Source of the DNA: Argyresthia goedartella
Taxonomy: Eukaryota > Arthropoda > Insecta > Lepidoptera > Argyresthiidae
Direction: 5' to 3'
Length of the DNA stretch: 64,000 bases
Assembly: GCA_949825045.1 (NCBI GenBank)
Contig: OX463818.1
Location: 36,100,906-36,164,905 of the forward strand
Positions 29,770 to 41,797 of this stretch are shown here, one piece after another (position 1 is the stretch's first letter; each line of letters begins with the position of its first letter). The notes under the pieces are model-generated. The model ran no database searches and was not told the origin of the DNA. It was given only the letters and a program-made list of their open reading frames with translations. Both the position numbers and the translations under genes were made by a program.

Positions 29770-30520
29770 TCTGATAAAACTATCAGAAGCGCTGTTACCT
29801 AGTTCGGCTTCCTACCTGACCGAGGCACAGCTGAGGCTGTCCTCAGTGTGTCAACTGCAAGAGAAAAGCAGAGAGCAGGGCCGTCCCATGTACCTGTGTT
29901 TTATTGACCTTGAGAGGGCTTTTGACAGAGTATCACGAGAAGCCCTCTGGACGGTGCTCGGAATGATAAGGTGCGCAGAGAGATTTGTGAGACTTCTCAG
30001 ACTCCTCCACGACGTCATGCAGTGCTGCGTTGCTATCAACGATGCCCAATCAGCGCTTTTCCTCGTTACCTGTGTGGTCAAACAAGGCTGCGTTCTCGCG
30101 CCTATATTGTTCGCGTTGTATTTTGTGGTCGTAGTCCGGGAGGTTATAAAAGCCTCTCCAGAAGGTGTCCGTATCCGTTTCCGCACCGATGGCAGTCTTT
30201 GACCTGGCCTGACTAAAAGCCCGGACAAAAGTCTCACACGCGGTGGTCACTGAGATCATCTACGCGGATGACTTATGCTTTGTGATAGAATCCCCAGAAA
30301 GCCTGCAACAGCTCATGTCCGATCTCGACAAGTCTTGCCGTAAATTCGGCCTGAAGATCAGCGTCTAAAAGACGGCGGTGATGTTTCTAGACATCGAAGG
30401 TCACGAACCGCTGAGCGTCAAACTTGGCGAGGACGAGCTGAAGCACGTCGATAAGTTCCGCTACCTGGGGAGCTCTTTAACATCCAAGTGCGACCTTGAT
30501 TCAGAATACTCCATTGGTCA
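29770..30520 (+). pseudogene. Non-LTR reverse transcriptase relic
   Basis: The plus strand reads VCQLQEKSREQGRPMYLCFI, DLERAFDRVSREALW, CVVKQGCVLAPILFALYF, then in a shifted frame EIIYADDLCFVIESPESLQQ and KFRYLGSSLTSKCDLDSE. These are RT motifs of a CR1/L2- or RTE-like LINE, with YADD preserved but split from the upstream frame. The sequence is lost near 30510. No endonuclease is seen. Decayed. Confidence 0.8.
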
Positions 30521-30682
30521 ACCGGATTTTCCTCTTTCAGTCGCTTGGACAGGTTTGGGTTGGAGGATGATTGGTGACGTATTTATCCATGGTAAGGTCC
30601 ATTATCAATGAAACCAATTTCTTTTAGGCACTGGATCTAAAATCTGCAATTTTGCACCACCTGCTCGATAATGCCACATTAT

Positions 30683-31072
30683 ACAGTGGTGGTCATATAA
30701 TTACAGACACTGAATGCATATTAAAACAACTAAGCTTCCTCAATATATTTTATCAGAATATAACTTGCTACACAATTAAAGGCTAGCCTTTAGGATGATT
30801 TGAAAATACGCGAACCGTCGGAAATAATTCGTTTTCGAGTTATATATAAATATAAAACGCCATTTCAAGCATTCGAGAACGTGGGGATGTGGGAGTATTA
30901 GGGTGGGGAAACGACATATTTGCCATTTTTTCGTTATATGTCGTTCAATGTTCGTTGACCTCGTGGCCAGACCTTGACATTGAAATTGACCTTTCGTATA
31001 TATTTCGCAGAAAATTCTCAGTTTTGCCGTTTCGGAATAGAAAATCCGAATCAGGGCACCCCACTTCCTAGC
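30683..31072. mobile_element. Tc1-type terminal fragment, copy 1
   Basis: It starts TACAGTGGTGGTCATATAATT, related to the terminal repeat of the Tc1-like element at 8956. It runs through GAGGAAGCTTAGTTG-complement and AGAAAATTCTCAGTTTTGCC blocks that recur, reversed, at 36955-37428. No transposase frame is seen. Confidence 0.6.
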
Positions 31073-31568
31073 TAGTCTTGCGGCTAGACTCTAGAGTGTT
31101 TTTTTATAAGTCGGAGGCACGGAGGGGTGCAGGCGACCGCACACTGCTGCGGCAGAGCTGACCAGCAAGTCGAGGCTGTGGAGGCGAGCGCGGTTGCGCT
31201 ACAGTGCGGGGGCAATGCCCAGCCCCGTAGTAGCAGGAGCTAAGGCATTTTATAAATAATAATGCGATATAGGTCACTTTGGTAGCGTTAATTATGTAAT
31301 CAAAAACTCAAATATGAGATTATAAAAAGTTGTATTTAGCAAGAATGGTGCATTACCTTTCCATGTGAATGGTGTCAGGAGGGAAGGGGTACCCTCCGAA
31401 ATTTTTATAGAAAAAATCAATAGGTCAATAAACTCGAGGTCAATGAACTGTGAACGACATCAAGCGTCAAAAACGGTAAAAAAAATACAATCAATATTTC
31501 TAATATACTTTCTCTAGGTGGATTGCCTCCCTTTTTAGGATTTTTCCCTAAATGATTCACAATAGAGT
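31073..31568. other. No gene seen
   Basis: A GC-rich stretch near 31110-31240 and flanking AT-rich sequence. The class of the GC-rich stretch could not be determined. Confidence 0.4.
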
Positions 31569-32190
31569 TTGCTCACAAAGCGAAAAACCTCGGGGTTATC
31601 TTTGACTTGGCCAGCTGTCTTGGTCTTCACATGTCAGCGAGGTCAGCAGACGGGTCTTTGCGTCCTTCTACTCACTCAGTACTACCTGCCGCAGCAGCCC
31701 AAAATTACTCTTGCACAGTCCCTTCTCCTGCCGCTAATCGACTACACGGATGTCAGTTGGGTAAGCGCGAACGAAGATCTACTGAACAAACTCGAACGAC
31801 TTCAGAATCTCGGGATTCGTTTTATCTTCGGGCTGCTCAAATTCGACCATGTTTCTCAATATCATAAAGAGTTGGGGTGGCTTCCGATTCATCATCGTCG
31901 AGACTCTCATATTCTTTCATATCTTTTTAATATATTGAAAAATCCGCGCTACCCAGCTACCTTCGACAGCGCTTTGAGTATCTCTTTTCAGGAGATCGGC
32001 ACTGGAGATCTCCCACGGTGAGAGACTCTTAGCCACACCAAGGCACAACACCTCGGCATTTGAGCACACCTTCAGGTTGCAGGCGGTCCGACTGTGAAAC
32101 GCACTTCCTTGCAAGATAAGAGACAGTCCCAGTCTTTTCTCTTTTAAAAACCGGGTAAAAGAGCACTTCCTCTCTCTTTCATGATAGTAG
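31569..32190 (+). pseudogene. LINE C-terminal fragment (Jockey/CR1-like)
   Basis: Reads ITLAQSLLLPLIDYTDVSW, LLNKLERLQNLGIRFIFGLL and LGWLPIHHRRDSHILSYLFN, a strongly conserved thumb/C-terminal block. After a stop near 32021 it continues in another frame (FRLQAVRL, NALPCKIRDS) to about 32190. It ends just before the PHD-ORF1 LINE begins. Possibly related to the element at 1-2337, whose C-terminus is off the window. Confidence 0.75.
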
Positions 32191-32333
32191 TTATAGTATG
32201 TATATTATTACTATATGTACAGGTTTATGTATATATTGGTACTTAGTTCAATCTGCGTTCGGTACTCATCAAGTGAACAAGTGTCGTTCGTTACTCGTGT
32301 TTGTTTGTGTACTACCCCCCGAAATCAATAATC

Positions 32334-33323
32334 ATGTCTAAGTGTTTTACATGCAAAAGGAACATCACCAAAAAATCGCCGGGCCTTGAATGTAGCAGGT
32401 GTGATAAGGTTGTGCATGCTAAAATAGAATGTGCTAAAATATCAACTAAACAGCTGACTGCCCTCCGCTCAATCAACAACGGACTAGAATGGAGCTGCGA
32501 AGACTGTCTACGGAGCTCCCCAAAGCGCTCTTCCTTCTTCGTTCCCGACGATGAGTTTGAGGACGCGGACGAGGAACCGACCAAGTCAACAACCGACCCG
32601 GTGACCGTCGACGCGAAAAAGCTCATCCAGGACATCAACAAGGAAATGCGCAAACTGCTCAGGGAAGAGCTGGATGGATTCCGGGAGTCACTGAGCTTCA
32701 TAAGTGATCAAGTGACGAATATAGAGACCACCATTAAGGAACACTCAGTAAAAATAAAAAAACTTTAGAACCAAAATATCAACCTGGCCAACAAAAATGA
32801 GAATCTTGAGCTGAAGATCTCTGCGCTTGAACAACAAGTGACAAACCTCAACCAGAGCTTGCTCTCGAGTAGTGTAGAAATCTTTGGTGTGCCGAAAAGT
32901 GAGGATATAAAATTAAAAGAACCAGAAGTAATTAAAGCAATCGCTACCAAACTCGACCTGAACTACAACGAAGTGGAAAATATCCGGAGGCTCAACGGCA
33001 GCCAGGAGAAACCCGGCGCCATCCGGCTGCAGCTGCGGAACGAGAAAGAAAGGGACCTGTGGATCACCGCCAGCAGAGACAGCGAGCTGCCCCTGGGCGA
33101 CCTGCTGCCATCGCTGCCCCGCGAGCTGGCCGACCTGAAGATCGTAGCACGCGAGGCGCTCACCCCGGAAATCAAAACACTTCTGTGGACAACCCGAGAC
33201 CAGCTCAAATCATCCTACAAGTATATCTGGTTCAAGTTTGGCAATATCCGTGTAAGAAAGTCGGACAAGAGTAAAGTATATATAATTAGAAAAACGTCGG
33301 ATATAGATGCGTTGATCAAGTAA
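32334..33323 (+). pseudogene. LINE ORF1 (PHD-like finger, coiled coil), one stop
   Basis: ORF1 proteins bind element RNA. From ATG 32334 the sequence opens MSKCFTCKRN with Cys pairs, the ECSRCDKVVH segment and WSCEDC, a C4HC3-like PHD arrangement in the first 60 residues. An acidic linker and predicted coiled coil follow (IQDINKEMRKLLREELDGF and heptads after it). TAG at 32766-32768 breaks the frame, which continues in register to 33323 with AIATKLDLNYNEVENIRRL and KPGAIRLQL, resembling a small RNA-binding fold. An in-frame ATG at 32301 would add 11 residues; 32334 is preferred because the finger starts there. Confidence 0.82.
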
Positions 33324-33378
33324 ATATGTACAGCCAAGTAGGTATTTAAAACTTTGTATTTAATTTCCCTACCTAAAA

Positions 33379-36300
33379 ATGGGTGAACAAGTCAATAATA
33401 TGAATGAATGCTTTAATTGTCCTGATATCAACGCATATTACAGTATAATATCACAGCCAAATAGTAATTATAACCTTACCTGTATTCATGTTAACATACG
33501 TTCAACAATAAAAAACTTCCCTAAATTGCTACAAACCATCCACAATAGTATTCATCCAATAGACATAATAGCAGTCACTGAGGTCAATATATCACAAGAA
33601 ATATGTAAATTGTTTAGTATTGATGGCTATACGATGCACCCACAGTTACGTAATTCGCGAAAAGGCGGAGGCATAGTAATATATGTAAAACAAAACCTAA
33701 AATTTACACCTCTAATGACAAAAACTATTTATTTTGAATGTATTTCCGGAATCCTTAAGACGGAATCTAACCACACCATAGCTGTTTGTGCAATATATAG
33801 ACCACCGAGATTGAACAAATCTAGTTTTATCACTGAGTTTAACCAAATCATTCGTAACACTCTTCACCAAAATAATGTAATAATAGTCGGAGACATGAAT
33901 ATTGACCTCAGAACCCCCACATCAGCCAGAGACGAGTATTTAAACATGTTAGCCGGGTGTGGGTTAGCGAGCGGAATTAGCGACTACACACGTATTGAGA
34001 AAAGAAAAAATACCATAACTAGGTCATGCATTGACCATATATTAATTCGCGCTCCCTCGTTTGACCCACACACGGCGGCTATCGGTACGGTACTAGCGGG
34101 CGGACCATCGAGTCACAGCGCTCACTCTCACGGGCGGCAGCAGTGCAGCCAACTCGCGAGACATAACCTCGAAAACAGGTATTGATACACAATCACAAGA
34201 TACTCACTCAGGAACTTGAAAACATCGACTGGAATTATACAAATACCATGAAATGCCCGCATGAGATTTACTCTTATATTAAATCAAATTTTTCCAATGC
34301 CTACCAAAAATCGCTTAAAACAATCAAAGCTACAAAATTAACCAACCGCAATGTACCATGGATAACTAAAAATTTAACTAAGTTATGTGAACGAAGAGAC
34401 TCACTATTTACCAACTGGAAAAAGGACACAACTGATTCTGTAACACGTCTACAATACACCCAACTACGAAATAAATGTAATAAAGTGCTAGAACTTGCAA
34501 GAAATAACTACTATCAAGACGAAATTAAACAAAACACCGGTGACATAAGAAAAATCTGGCAAATAATTAACTCAATCAGTGGTAGAAAACAAAATTCCAT
34601 AGACCAAGTTATTCTGAACGCATTCAATGATAATATTATTAATTCGACTCAAGATATCAGTAACTTAATTGTCAATGAATTTAGCAATTCGGTTAAAAAA
34701 ATAATTCCTGAGTGTCAAACCAGATTACTGAATGATAACTCACACCAAACACACACACAAGTTAGTTTAAGGTTCCAAAAAGCAACCAGCCGCAACATTT
34801 TGAAAATTATTAATAACCTCAATATTCATAAAGCCCCTGGCCTAGACGGAATAAGAACGCTAGACCTAAAAAGAATAGGTGATAAAGTTTGTACTGCATT
34901 ATCCAACCTTATCAACACAAGTATTTTAACGGGCTCATATCCAAATCAGCTGAAGGATGGCTGTATCAGGCCAGTATACAAGAAGGGAAGCCATAAGGAC
35001 CCCACTAGCTATCGTCCAATCACATTGTTGTCGTCAATCGATAAGATAGTTGAGAAGTACATATGCCAGCAAATACATTCATTCTATAGCGACAACAAAG
35101 TGATTAACAGTACACAGTATGGCTTCCAGCCGGGAAAAAGCACTACTTCCTTACTGTCCAAATTCACCGACGACATCAACCAGCGACTAGATAATAGGAC
35201 ACACGTACTAGCACTGTTCATTGACTTTTCTCGTGCCTTAAGTGAACAGGCTCGACGCTAGTGGTATAAGGGGTCCTCTGTTGAAGTGGTGTTCAGACTA
35301 CTTGCGCAACTGTCATATACGGGTCAAAATTGACAACACCCTTAGCGACCCACTCCTGGTAACCGAAGGCACTGCCCAGGGTTCCGTACTCGGCCCACTT
35401 CACTTCCTGGCCTACGTAAATGACATGCCCAACATCATCTCACACAGCACATCATACCAATTTGCCGACGACACATGCCTCATAGTCTCTCATAGCGATA
35501 TTAATATCGCTATGAGAGACCTGCAAGCGGACTTTGACATCCTGAGTCGATGGTGCCATGACGTTGGCCTTGTTTTGAATGCTCAAAAAACAAAAGTAAT
35601 TCACATAAGATCACCATACCTCAAAGGCCAACCGAAAAATCACCTGATCGCCCACTCGCACAGTTGCCAACATAGCGGAACTACTATCGCGGGAGCCGGG
35701 TGCACGTGTGAACAAATACAATGGGTTGACTCACACGTCTACCTGGGTCTCGTGATAGACAAACACTTTAACTGGGGAGAACACATTGACAGAGTATGCA
35801 AAAAACTACGCGCGTTCCTGGCAACGATGTATATAATAAAGAACCGAATACCATTCTCAACCAGGATACTATTATATAACGCTCTTGCAGAGTCAATAGT
35901 GTCATATGGACTGTCTAGTTATGGACGCACTTTTAATACATACTTAGACAATATATATAAACTACAATTAAAAATTCTAAAACTAATAGTATCACCACAA
36001 ACAAAATTAAACTACTCGGCTGATTATATGTAATGGTTTATTCAATCACTGCGACATGTTACCAATCCACACTAAAGTTAAATATAATATAATCAAAGAA
36101 CAATATGCTGACATACACTCAAAACTGTCTCCCATTCACATAGCATCCAGACTCGCAAGGTGACAAATAACGAACTAGTGACGGTTAGAGCACGAAATTA
36201 CTATGGTGAGCGAACTACTCAATTTATCATACCACGACTGATGAACAGCCTGCCTACCGAACTTAAAGCATCATTCACCCCTAATACACTAAAATTCAAA

Positions 36301-36402
36301 TTAAAAAAAATCTTCATTATTACTGCAGCCTCGGAACAACACCATTCATCAACACCATCCATTCCATCTGTTCGATCCGGTCCCAAAGTTACTCGTCTCT
36401 GA
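33379..36402 (+). pseudogene. LINE ORF2 (endonuclease + RT), frameshifted
   Basis: ORF2 nicks target DNA and reverse-transcribes the element. 33379-34185 encodes the APE endonuclease: HVNIRS, AVTEVNIS, RKGGGIVIYV, VGDMNIDL and CIDHILIRA. A frameshift near 34120-34182 leads to 34182-35261 (PWITKNLTKLCERRDSLF, APGLDGIRTLDLK, SYRPITLLSSIDKIVEKY, QYGFQPGKSTTSL, LALFIDFSRAL). A second shift near 35235-35245 leads to 35242-36033 with AQGSVLGPLHFLAYVNDMP and the catalytic FADD at 35461-35472. A stop at 36031-36033 and another shift precede the C-terminal piece at 36160-36402 (RARNYYGERTTQFIIPRLMN). A 36-bp perfect palindrome lies just after FADD. Confidence 0.88.
35485..35520. repeat. Perfect 36-bp palindrome within the LINE RT
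   Basis: GTCTCTCATAGCGATATT is followed directly by its exact reverse complement AATATCGCTATGAGAGAC, with no loop bases. It begins 12 bases after the FADD codons and keeps the reading frame (VSHSDINIAMRD). Confidence 0.98.
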
Positions 36403-36789
36403 CTTTTGATGGATAGATGGATAAATAAACTTATTCACTGTTTTAATATATTATACACAAATACAAACAACTTATTATATAAATACAAACAACTTGGGTA
36501 TTTCGTATTGTAACGTAACTGCACGATACATTACGAAATGCCCATGTACCCATGTAGAATGTAAAAAAATATTTAATAATTAATGATTGTACCCTGTTCG
36601 CACGAATTCCAGCATCACGCACAAACCTCCGTGGTTTATGTGATGTAAATGTATATAATTAAGATGTTTTTCTCAATTTGGTAAATAAATAAAAAAAAAA
36701 TTATATATTTAGTAGTTTGGTGTATAGATATTTTATTTTACATATTTTATAGATATTTAATTTATTTATTTATTATCTATTATAGATAA

Positions 36790-36954
36790 GTTATTAGATA
36801 TTGTGCACTGCCTACCCTTTCATGGTAATTTTTCCTATCAGGCCTTGGTTTGCTGGAAGAAATCTCTTTTTAGGGATAAGCTCGCCTTTGTACATATGCT
36901 TTCGACAAATGTTACTTTTTATTTATCTTTGTGCAATAAAGAATTATGAAATGA
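36790..36954 (+). mobile_element. LINE 3'-end fragment
   Basis: TTTGCTGGAAGAAATCTCTT, GATAAGCTCGCCTTTGTAC and GTGCAATAAAG resemble 60300-60425 (TTTGCTGGAAGAGATCTCTT..CCGCCTTTGTAC). This is a 3' end pattern common in lepidopteran LINEs; only the tail is present. Confidence 0.65.
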
Positions 36955-37428
36955 AAGAAAGAACTGAGAATTTTCTGCGAAATATGCACAAAAGGTCAAG
37001 GTCAAGGTCAATGGCCTCGAGCTAAATGGAATTTGACGGAGATCGAGCGTAAAAAATGGTAAAACTGAGAATTTTCTGAGAAATATACACGAAAGGTCAA
37101 GTTCAAGGTCAAGGCCACGAAATCAATGAACTTTGAACGACGTCTAACGTTAAAAAAGGCAAATTCTTCATTTCCCCATCCTAATACTCCCACATCCCCA
37201 CGGTCCCGAATGCTTGAAATAGCGATTTAAAAACAATGTAACTCGAAGATTAATTATTTACGACGGTTGGCGTATTTTGAAATCATCCATAAATCCACTA
37301 ATGAAGCATATAAAAAATTAGCAAAAGCATCTGAAACGGCCGTCTTTCTAAAGGCCCAGCCTTTAATTGTAAAGCAAGTTCCAATCTGATAAAATATATT
37401 GAGGAAGCTTAGTTGTTTTATCTACACA
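36955..37428. mobile_element. Tc1-type terminal fragment, copy 2 (reverse orientation)
   Basis: AACTGAGAATTTTCTG..GAAATAT occurs twice (near 36962 and 37064), followed by CATTTCCCCATCCTAATACTCCC, all complementary to 30683-31072. The expected CAGTGGTGGTC end is missing because an M3 MITE begins at 37429. Confidence 0.6.
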
Positions 37429-37690
37429 CGTATCATAAACCCTCTTTACTGCGTCTAAAAACCGCACGTTAAGACCAGCATAATGAAAAACTATTTGGTA
37501 AAAACTCATTTCTTATCTGAAAATTTGTACATTATGAACATAATGTACAAAAATTTGACAAATTATGACATTCAAATTTAGAACGCCGACGCCCGCCTGC
37601 GTGCCGCCCCTTGTTTGTCTGTGAGGTTGGTACTACAGAGCAAGCTTAACAACTGCAGAGCAATAATCAATGCCACAATGCCGGTCAAAC
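37429..37690 (-). mobile_element. MITE M3, truncated, reverse orientation
   Basis: It starts TATCTACACACGTATCATAA (the right end of the family, reversed), passes the ACATTATGAACATAATGT centre and CGACGCCCGCCTGCGTGCCG, and stops near GCGGTTCAGG before its other terminal repeat. It pairs as an inverted repeat with the complete copy at 37781-38069. Confidence 0.8.
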
Positions 37691-37780
37691 ATGCGGTTCA
37701 GGCGAAGCCGAAGGCGAGTTTCATAATAATATCACTCGAGAGTTTTAATGCCTAATTATTTACAGTTACATACACTAGTT

Positions 37781-38069
37781 TATCTACACACATATCATAA
37801 GCTCTCTTTGATGTGTTCAGGAACCGCAAGTTTGATCGGCATTGTGGCTCTGCAATTGTTTAGCTTGTTCTGTAGTATCAACTTCACGCAGGCGGGCGTC
37901 GGCGTTCGAAATTTGAATGTCATAATATGCAGAAAAATTACACATTATGGTCATAATGTGTAATTTTTCAGATAAGAAATGAGTCTTTACAAAGTAGTTT
38001 AACATTATGCAGATCGTAACGTGCGGTTTTTGGACGCAGTAAAGAGGGTTTATGATACGTGTGTAGATA
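37781..38069 (+). mobile_element. MITE M3, complete copy
   Basis: TATCTACACACATATCATAA and TTATGATACGTGTGTAGATA are the terminal repeats; the interior has GTGTTCAGGAACCGCAAGTT and the CATTATGGTCATAATG palindrome. An about 50-bp left flank (CTCGAGAGTTTTAATGCC..ACACTAGTT) is also shared by the other copies, so the true element may be longer. Confidence 0.85.
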
Positions 38070-38384
38070 AACAAATTTAAATTTAGAAAACAGCTTTTAT
38101 TGTATTTAATTAGCTGGCCACCAACAAGTGCGTTAAAGAAGATGGTGTTATATTCCCACAGTGAGCAGTGTCTAAACTATTAACCAACACAACTATTTTT
38201 TGTCCGACATTTTAAGAATACGAGTACAACGCCGTTGTATGGTTTCATAACAATCACACTAGATTTAGCTAATGGTTCTACCATTATAAAGTGTTTGGTG
38301 GTCAATAAGGAGGTGTATTTATGTGATTATAGCCTTCTGATTTTGCCGGGTCATAACTTTGTACTTTTTTTTTTTAATCTTTAT

Positions 38385-38890
38385 TTTTATAAATCGTTAT
38401 GTACATTTCACATATGACCATGTCACTCTTTTTTGAACTACTTAAACCTAACCTAACCTAACTAATAACAAAAGGAACATTACATACAATTTTTTAGCCA
38501 AATTTACAGCATTCTGGCTTCCCGGGATAAAGAAGAAGCCAGAGAGCTGTTACAACTAACAACTGCAGATAAACTCACATCATAAAAACAAGTGAGCAGC
38601 TGAACTCTAAATTATTTACGGCCTCATTCCGGACACATTCCACAAGAATGTGAGTAACTCATACTACTCCACAACGCCGCATTCTGTACCATTGGGGGAC
38701 TCGACTTTGCGCATCAAATATACAATCTTATTAAGTGGGATGTGTCCGGAGCGGGGTCTCAGAGCAATGACAATATCTTGTCTTTTCATCTGACATAAAT
38801 CAAACCATGGGAAACAGGGAGGCTCAGACGACCTCAGCGAACTCTCATCAAAGTACTCCTTCCACAGGCAGGAGCATTGAACTTTCACAG
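38385..38890 (-). pseudogene. LINE C-terminal relic (R1/I-like)
   Basis: The minus strand reads FDLCQMKRQDIVIALRPRSG then HIPLNKIVYLMRKVESPNGT with ECG, and after a frame break HILVECVRNEA. This is the C-terminal Cys-His segment that follows RNase H in R1/I-like LINEs. The CTTTTTTTTTTAATCTTTAT stretch near 38365 may belong to its 3' end. Confidence 0.6.
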
Positions 38891-38924
38891 TCGGAATAAG
38901 GTATAATGTAATATAATATAATAA

Positions 38925-39500
38925 ACGCTGGTAAAACCAAGTGTATCATATTCTCACTTCCAAAGTCAGCCAAGTTGAGAACAGGTTAGACCGCAACACG
39001 TTAGAAATAACCATTGGAATTGGAATAACCATTTATAGCAAATTGCAGTGGAGATCCCACATAGATAGATTAGCTGGTAGATTAAGTTCTGCGGCTTATG
39101 CTGTTAGGAATATTAGACGAAACATGGATGTGGCTACATCTAGGCTATTCTATTTTAGTTAGCAATTTAAAAACCATGTACTAGCGACATTGTCTAAAAA
39201 GGGGTATTACATTGTTCAAGATTACTTAGATGACGGGACTGTATGGGGTTAATCTAACTCAACACAGAACTCGCTGTTAATAATTTTGAAATTATTTATT
39301 CCTGCTTATTAACTATAAAAATTTATATTGTAATATTTGTTTTAGTTAAACACAACCAATTTTTAAGAGATCTAAAAATCAAATCTGTGGGAATTTCTTC
39401 AATGCAGAAACTCCCACAGTGGAAGAGGCAAAAAAATTACATTTGCTGAATGTATGTAAATATATAGTAATAAAGAATTTTTTATTTGATTTGATTGATT
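38925..39500 (+). mobile_element. Jockey-like relic with internal deletion
   Basis: AACGCTGGTAAAACCAAGTG, SKLQWRSHIDRLAGRLSSAA and YAVRNIRRNMDVATSRLFYF match the thumb of the relic at 3950-4561. The sequence then jumps to the C-terminal GYYIVQDYLDDGTVWG and stop at 39250. The 3' UTR (CTGTGGGAATTTCTTC..CTCCCACAGTGG, a potential hairpin) ends in TTTGATTTGATTGATT. Family copies at 49480, 51735 and 62490 share this tail. Confidence 0.85.
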
Positions 39501-39984
39501 CAGGGTTCAATATCGCGCCCGTGACATAAAACAGTGCTTTATCCCCTCGGTGTAAGTATAATATACTATCAGATACAATAGTAGATTATACACCACTATA
39601 ATATACTGGTATAAATGATGCAATTATTTTAGAGAGCTTTCTAAGTATAATCTTGGTTTACTTACTATTTTGATGCAATGGTCCGAGGGCGTCCTGTGCG
39701 ATTGGTTTTTTAATGATGGTGGTAAGTGGCTACTTCAAAATCAACTAATACCTACCTATGCACAACTGTAAGAACACAATTTATTTAAAAATGCGTAGCA
39801 TGTGAAATGAAACTCCATAGTAGTTAAGGTAAAAAATTAATTTTAAATAGTTTATTTATTCTGAATCAATACATGGTTGGTGCAATTTACAACTAAGTAT
39901 TTTTTGGCACTTTTACTAAAGCGAAAACGACTTGCATTTCTAGATCATTATAGTAGTTTATGTGACTGCTACATATTGGAGGGC
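39501..39984. other. No gene or clear element seen
   Basis: AT-rich intergenic sequence containing a palindromic-looking TATAATATACT cluster near 39545-39610. Confidence 0.45.
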
Positions 39985-40398
39985 ATTAATACTCGAGAGT
40001 GGGTTCATGAAACGAGCCGAAGGCGAGTTTCATAATAATATCACTCGAGAGTTTTAATGTCTAATTACATACAGTAACATACACTAGTTTATCTACACAC
40101 ATATCATAAGCTCTCTTTGATGTGTTCAGGAACCGCACGTTTGACCGGCATTGTGGCTCTGCAGTTGTTTAGCTTGTTCTGTAGTACCAACTTCACAGAC
40201 AAACTAGGGGCGGCACGCAGGCGGGCGTCGGCGTTCGAAATTTGAATGTCATAATATGTAGAAAAACTACACATTATGGTCATAATGTGTATTTTTTCAG
40301 ATAAGAAATGAGTTTTTACCAAGTAGTTTAACATTATGCTGATCGTAACGTGCGGTTTTTGTACGCAGTAAAAAGGGTTTATGATACGTGTGTAGATA
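39985..40398 (+). mobile_element. MITE M3, complete copy with shared left extension
   Basis: Terminal repeats are at 40090 (TATCTACACACATATCATAA) and 40398 (TTATGATACGTGTGTAGATA). The left extension 39985-40089 carries CTCGAGAGTGGGTTCATGAA and its partial mirror TTTCATAATAATATCACTCG, also near the copies at 37.7 and 47.1 kb. Confidence 0.85.
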
Positions 40399-41112
40399 CA
40401 ATAAGTAATTATGTTAAAAATTACTGCATAATACCTGTGAATATACATAAATCCTAATATTATATAGATGTAAATACGTTGTGAACTACAATATAAAATG
40501 TGATTGGTATGTTCACAGTAGTTGGCTAATATGATTAGATAGCATATTTCTTTGAATAACGTATTATGATTTTTGATTGTGTTGTTTCTATCTATTGAAG
40601 GTCTAACTACTGAAGTGCAAAAATACTTCGTATCAAAATATTGGATATGTGTCTAGTAAATTGTGTATTATGAACGTGTTGTATCTATGACTTATTGTTT
40701 ATTTGTACGTGGATTTTACTGTTTCGAGGTCATCGTCATCATCAAGTGTTCATGAATATCTTCGCGACGTGATATGACATACTACGGCAGGACCCAAGTG
40801 TGCGCTTTGAGATCCTTGTGTGGGTAGATTCGTAAAAATATGAAAAGAAAAGGAAAAACCAAATTCGATCGATATTTAATTTGTCAAATCAAGTAATTAA
40901 TGTAACATAATAAAAATAAATGGCATTGCGAATTATATATTATAAAATGGAACTTAAAAATAAGATAGGTAAGAAATAAAACAAATGAAGCAAAATTAAC
41001 ATATTTAGGTACTTTCAGAGATAAATAATGATTAGTATTAAAATGACAGATGTGAAACAGGAATATTAGAAATCAGATTAATTAATAATTCGTATAGACA
41101 ATATTAAGTTGC
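40399..41112. other. No gene or clear element seen
   Basis: AT-rich sequence downstream of the pigs-like gene on its strand. No polyadenylation site could be assigned with confidence. Confidence 0.45.
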
Positions 41113-41464
41113 CACCGTAAGATCACCGTAAGATTGTCAAAACCGATATTTTACAAACTATCGATAAATTGTAAACTCTACAGTAATGCTTGCGTTATGA
41201 CGCGATAGTTTATAATAAAACCTTTAAATTGTGAACAGGTTTAAACACGAATTGCAAAGGAAATACCAGGGCAAACACTGCGGTAGCTTAGGTGAAGGCG
41301 ATTGGGGGCGAGCGCAGCGAACCCCCGAATAATTTTCGTGTTAGGTTGACATGTCAAAAGAAACGTAAATTATAAACCCTGTCGGTCTGGTTTACAATTT
41401 GTAGATAGTTAACAAAATAACGCGTTAGCTTATAAACTAACGGTTTTGACAATATTACGGTGAC
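41113..41464. mobile_element. MITE M4 with CACCGTAA ends, M1-like interior
   Basis: CACCGTAAGATTGTCAAAACC near 41125 is mirrored by GGTTTTGACAATATTACGGTG at 41444-41464, with further inverted matches inward (TTTACAAACTATC..; GTTTACAATTTGTAGATAG). The centre (GCGGTAGCTTAGGTGAAGGC..GTTAGGTTGA) is homologous to the interior of M1 MITEs. Confidence 0.78.
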
Positions 41465-41797
41465 ATATATAGATTTGTTTTAAATACCAGATGTGAAATA
41501 AGAATGACTATGTATTAGAAATCATAAAAGTAAATTATTCCGTAACATAAAACAATAAAAAAAACTTTATGACTAGTCTCACTATATAAATGGAGTTTCA
41601 TGTTATGTGAGAAATGATTTAAATCGATACATATCAACTAGTAAATGACGGTAGTTACGAGTTACGAATACTAAGTTAGGAGATCTACTTACCCCTACAT
41701 TACTCTTAAAACTTAATTGCACTTATACGCCCCAATTGTTAAAAATTAAAGTCAGAATGTTAAACCTAATGGAATGATATCGAAAACTGAATGAAAT

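Larger units (their letters stand above)
32250..36701 (+). mobile_element. Full-length LINE with PHD-type ORF1 and EN/RT ORF2, several breaks
   Basis: A two-ORF non-LTR retrotransposon. ORF1 spans 32334-33323 with one stop; ORF2 spans 33379 to about 36402 with two frameshifts and a premature stop; the 3' UTR ends with a short A-run near 36690-36701 after TAAATAAAT. ORF1 begins with a Cys/His-rich PHD-like finger and ORF2 with an APE endonuclease, the layout of Jockey/CR1-like elements. Only five or so disabling lesions are visible over 4.4 kb, so it is fairly young. The exact 5' end and target duplication were not resolved. Confidence 0.88.
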
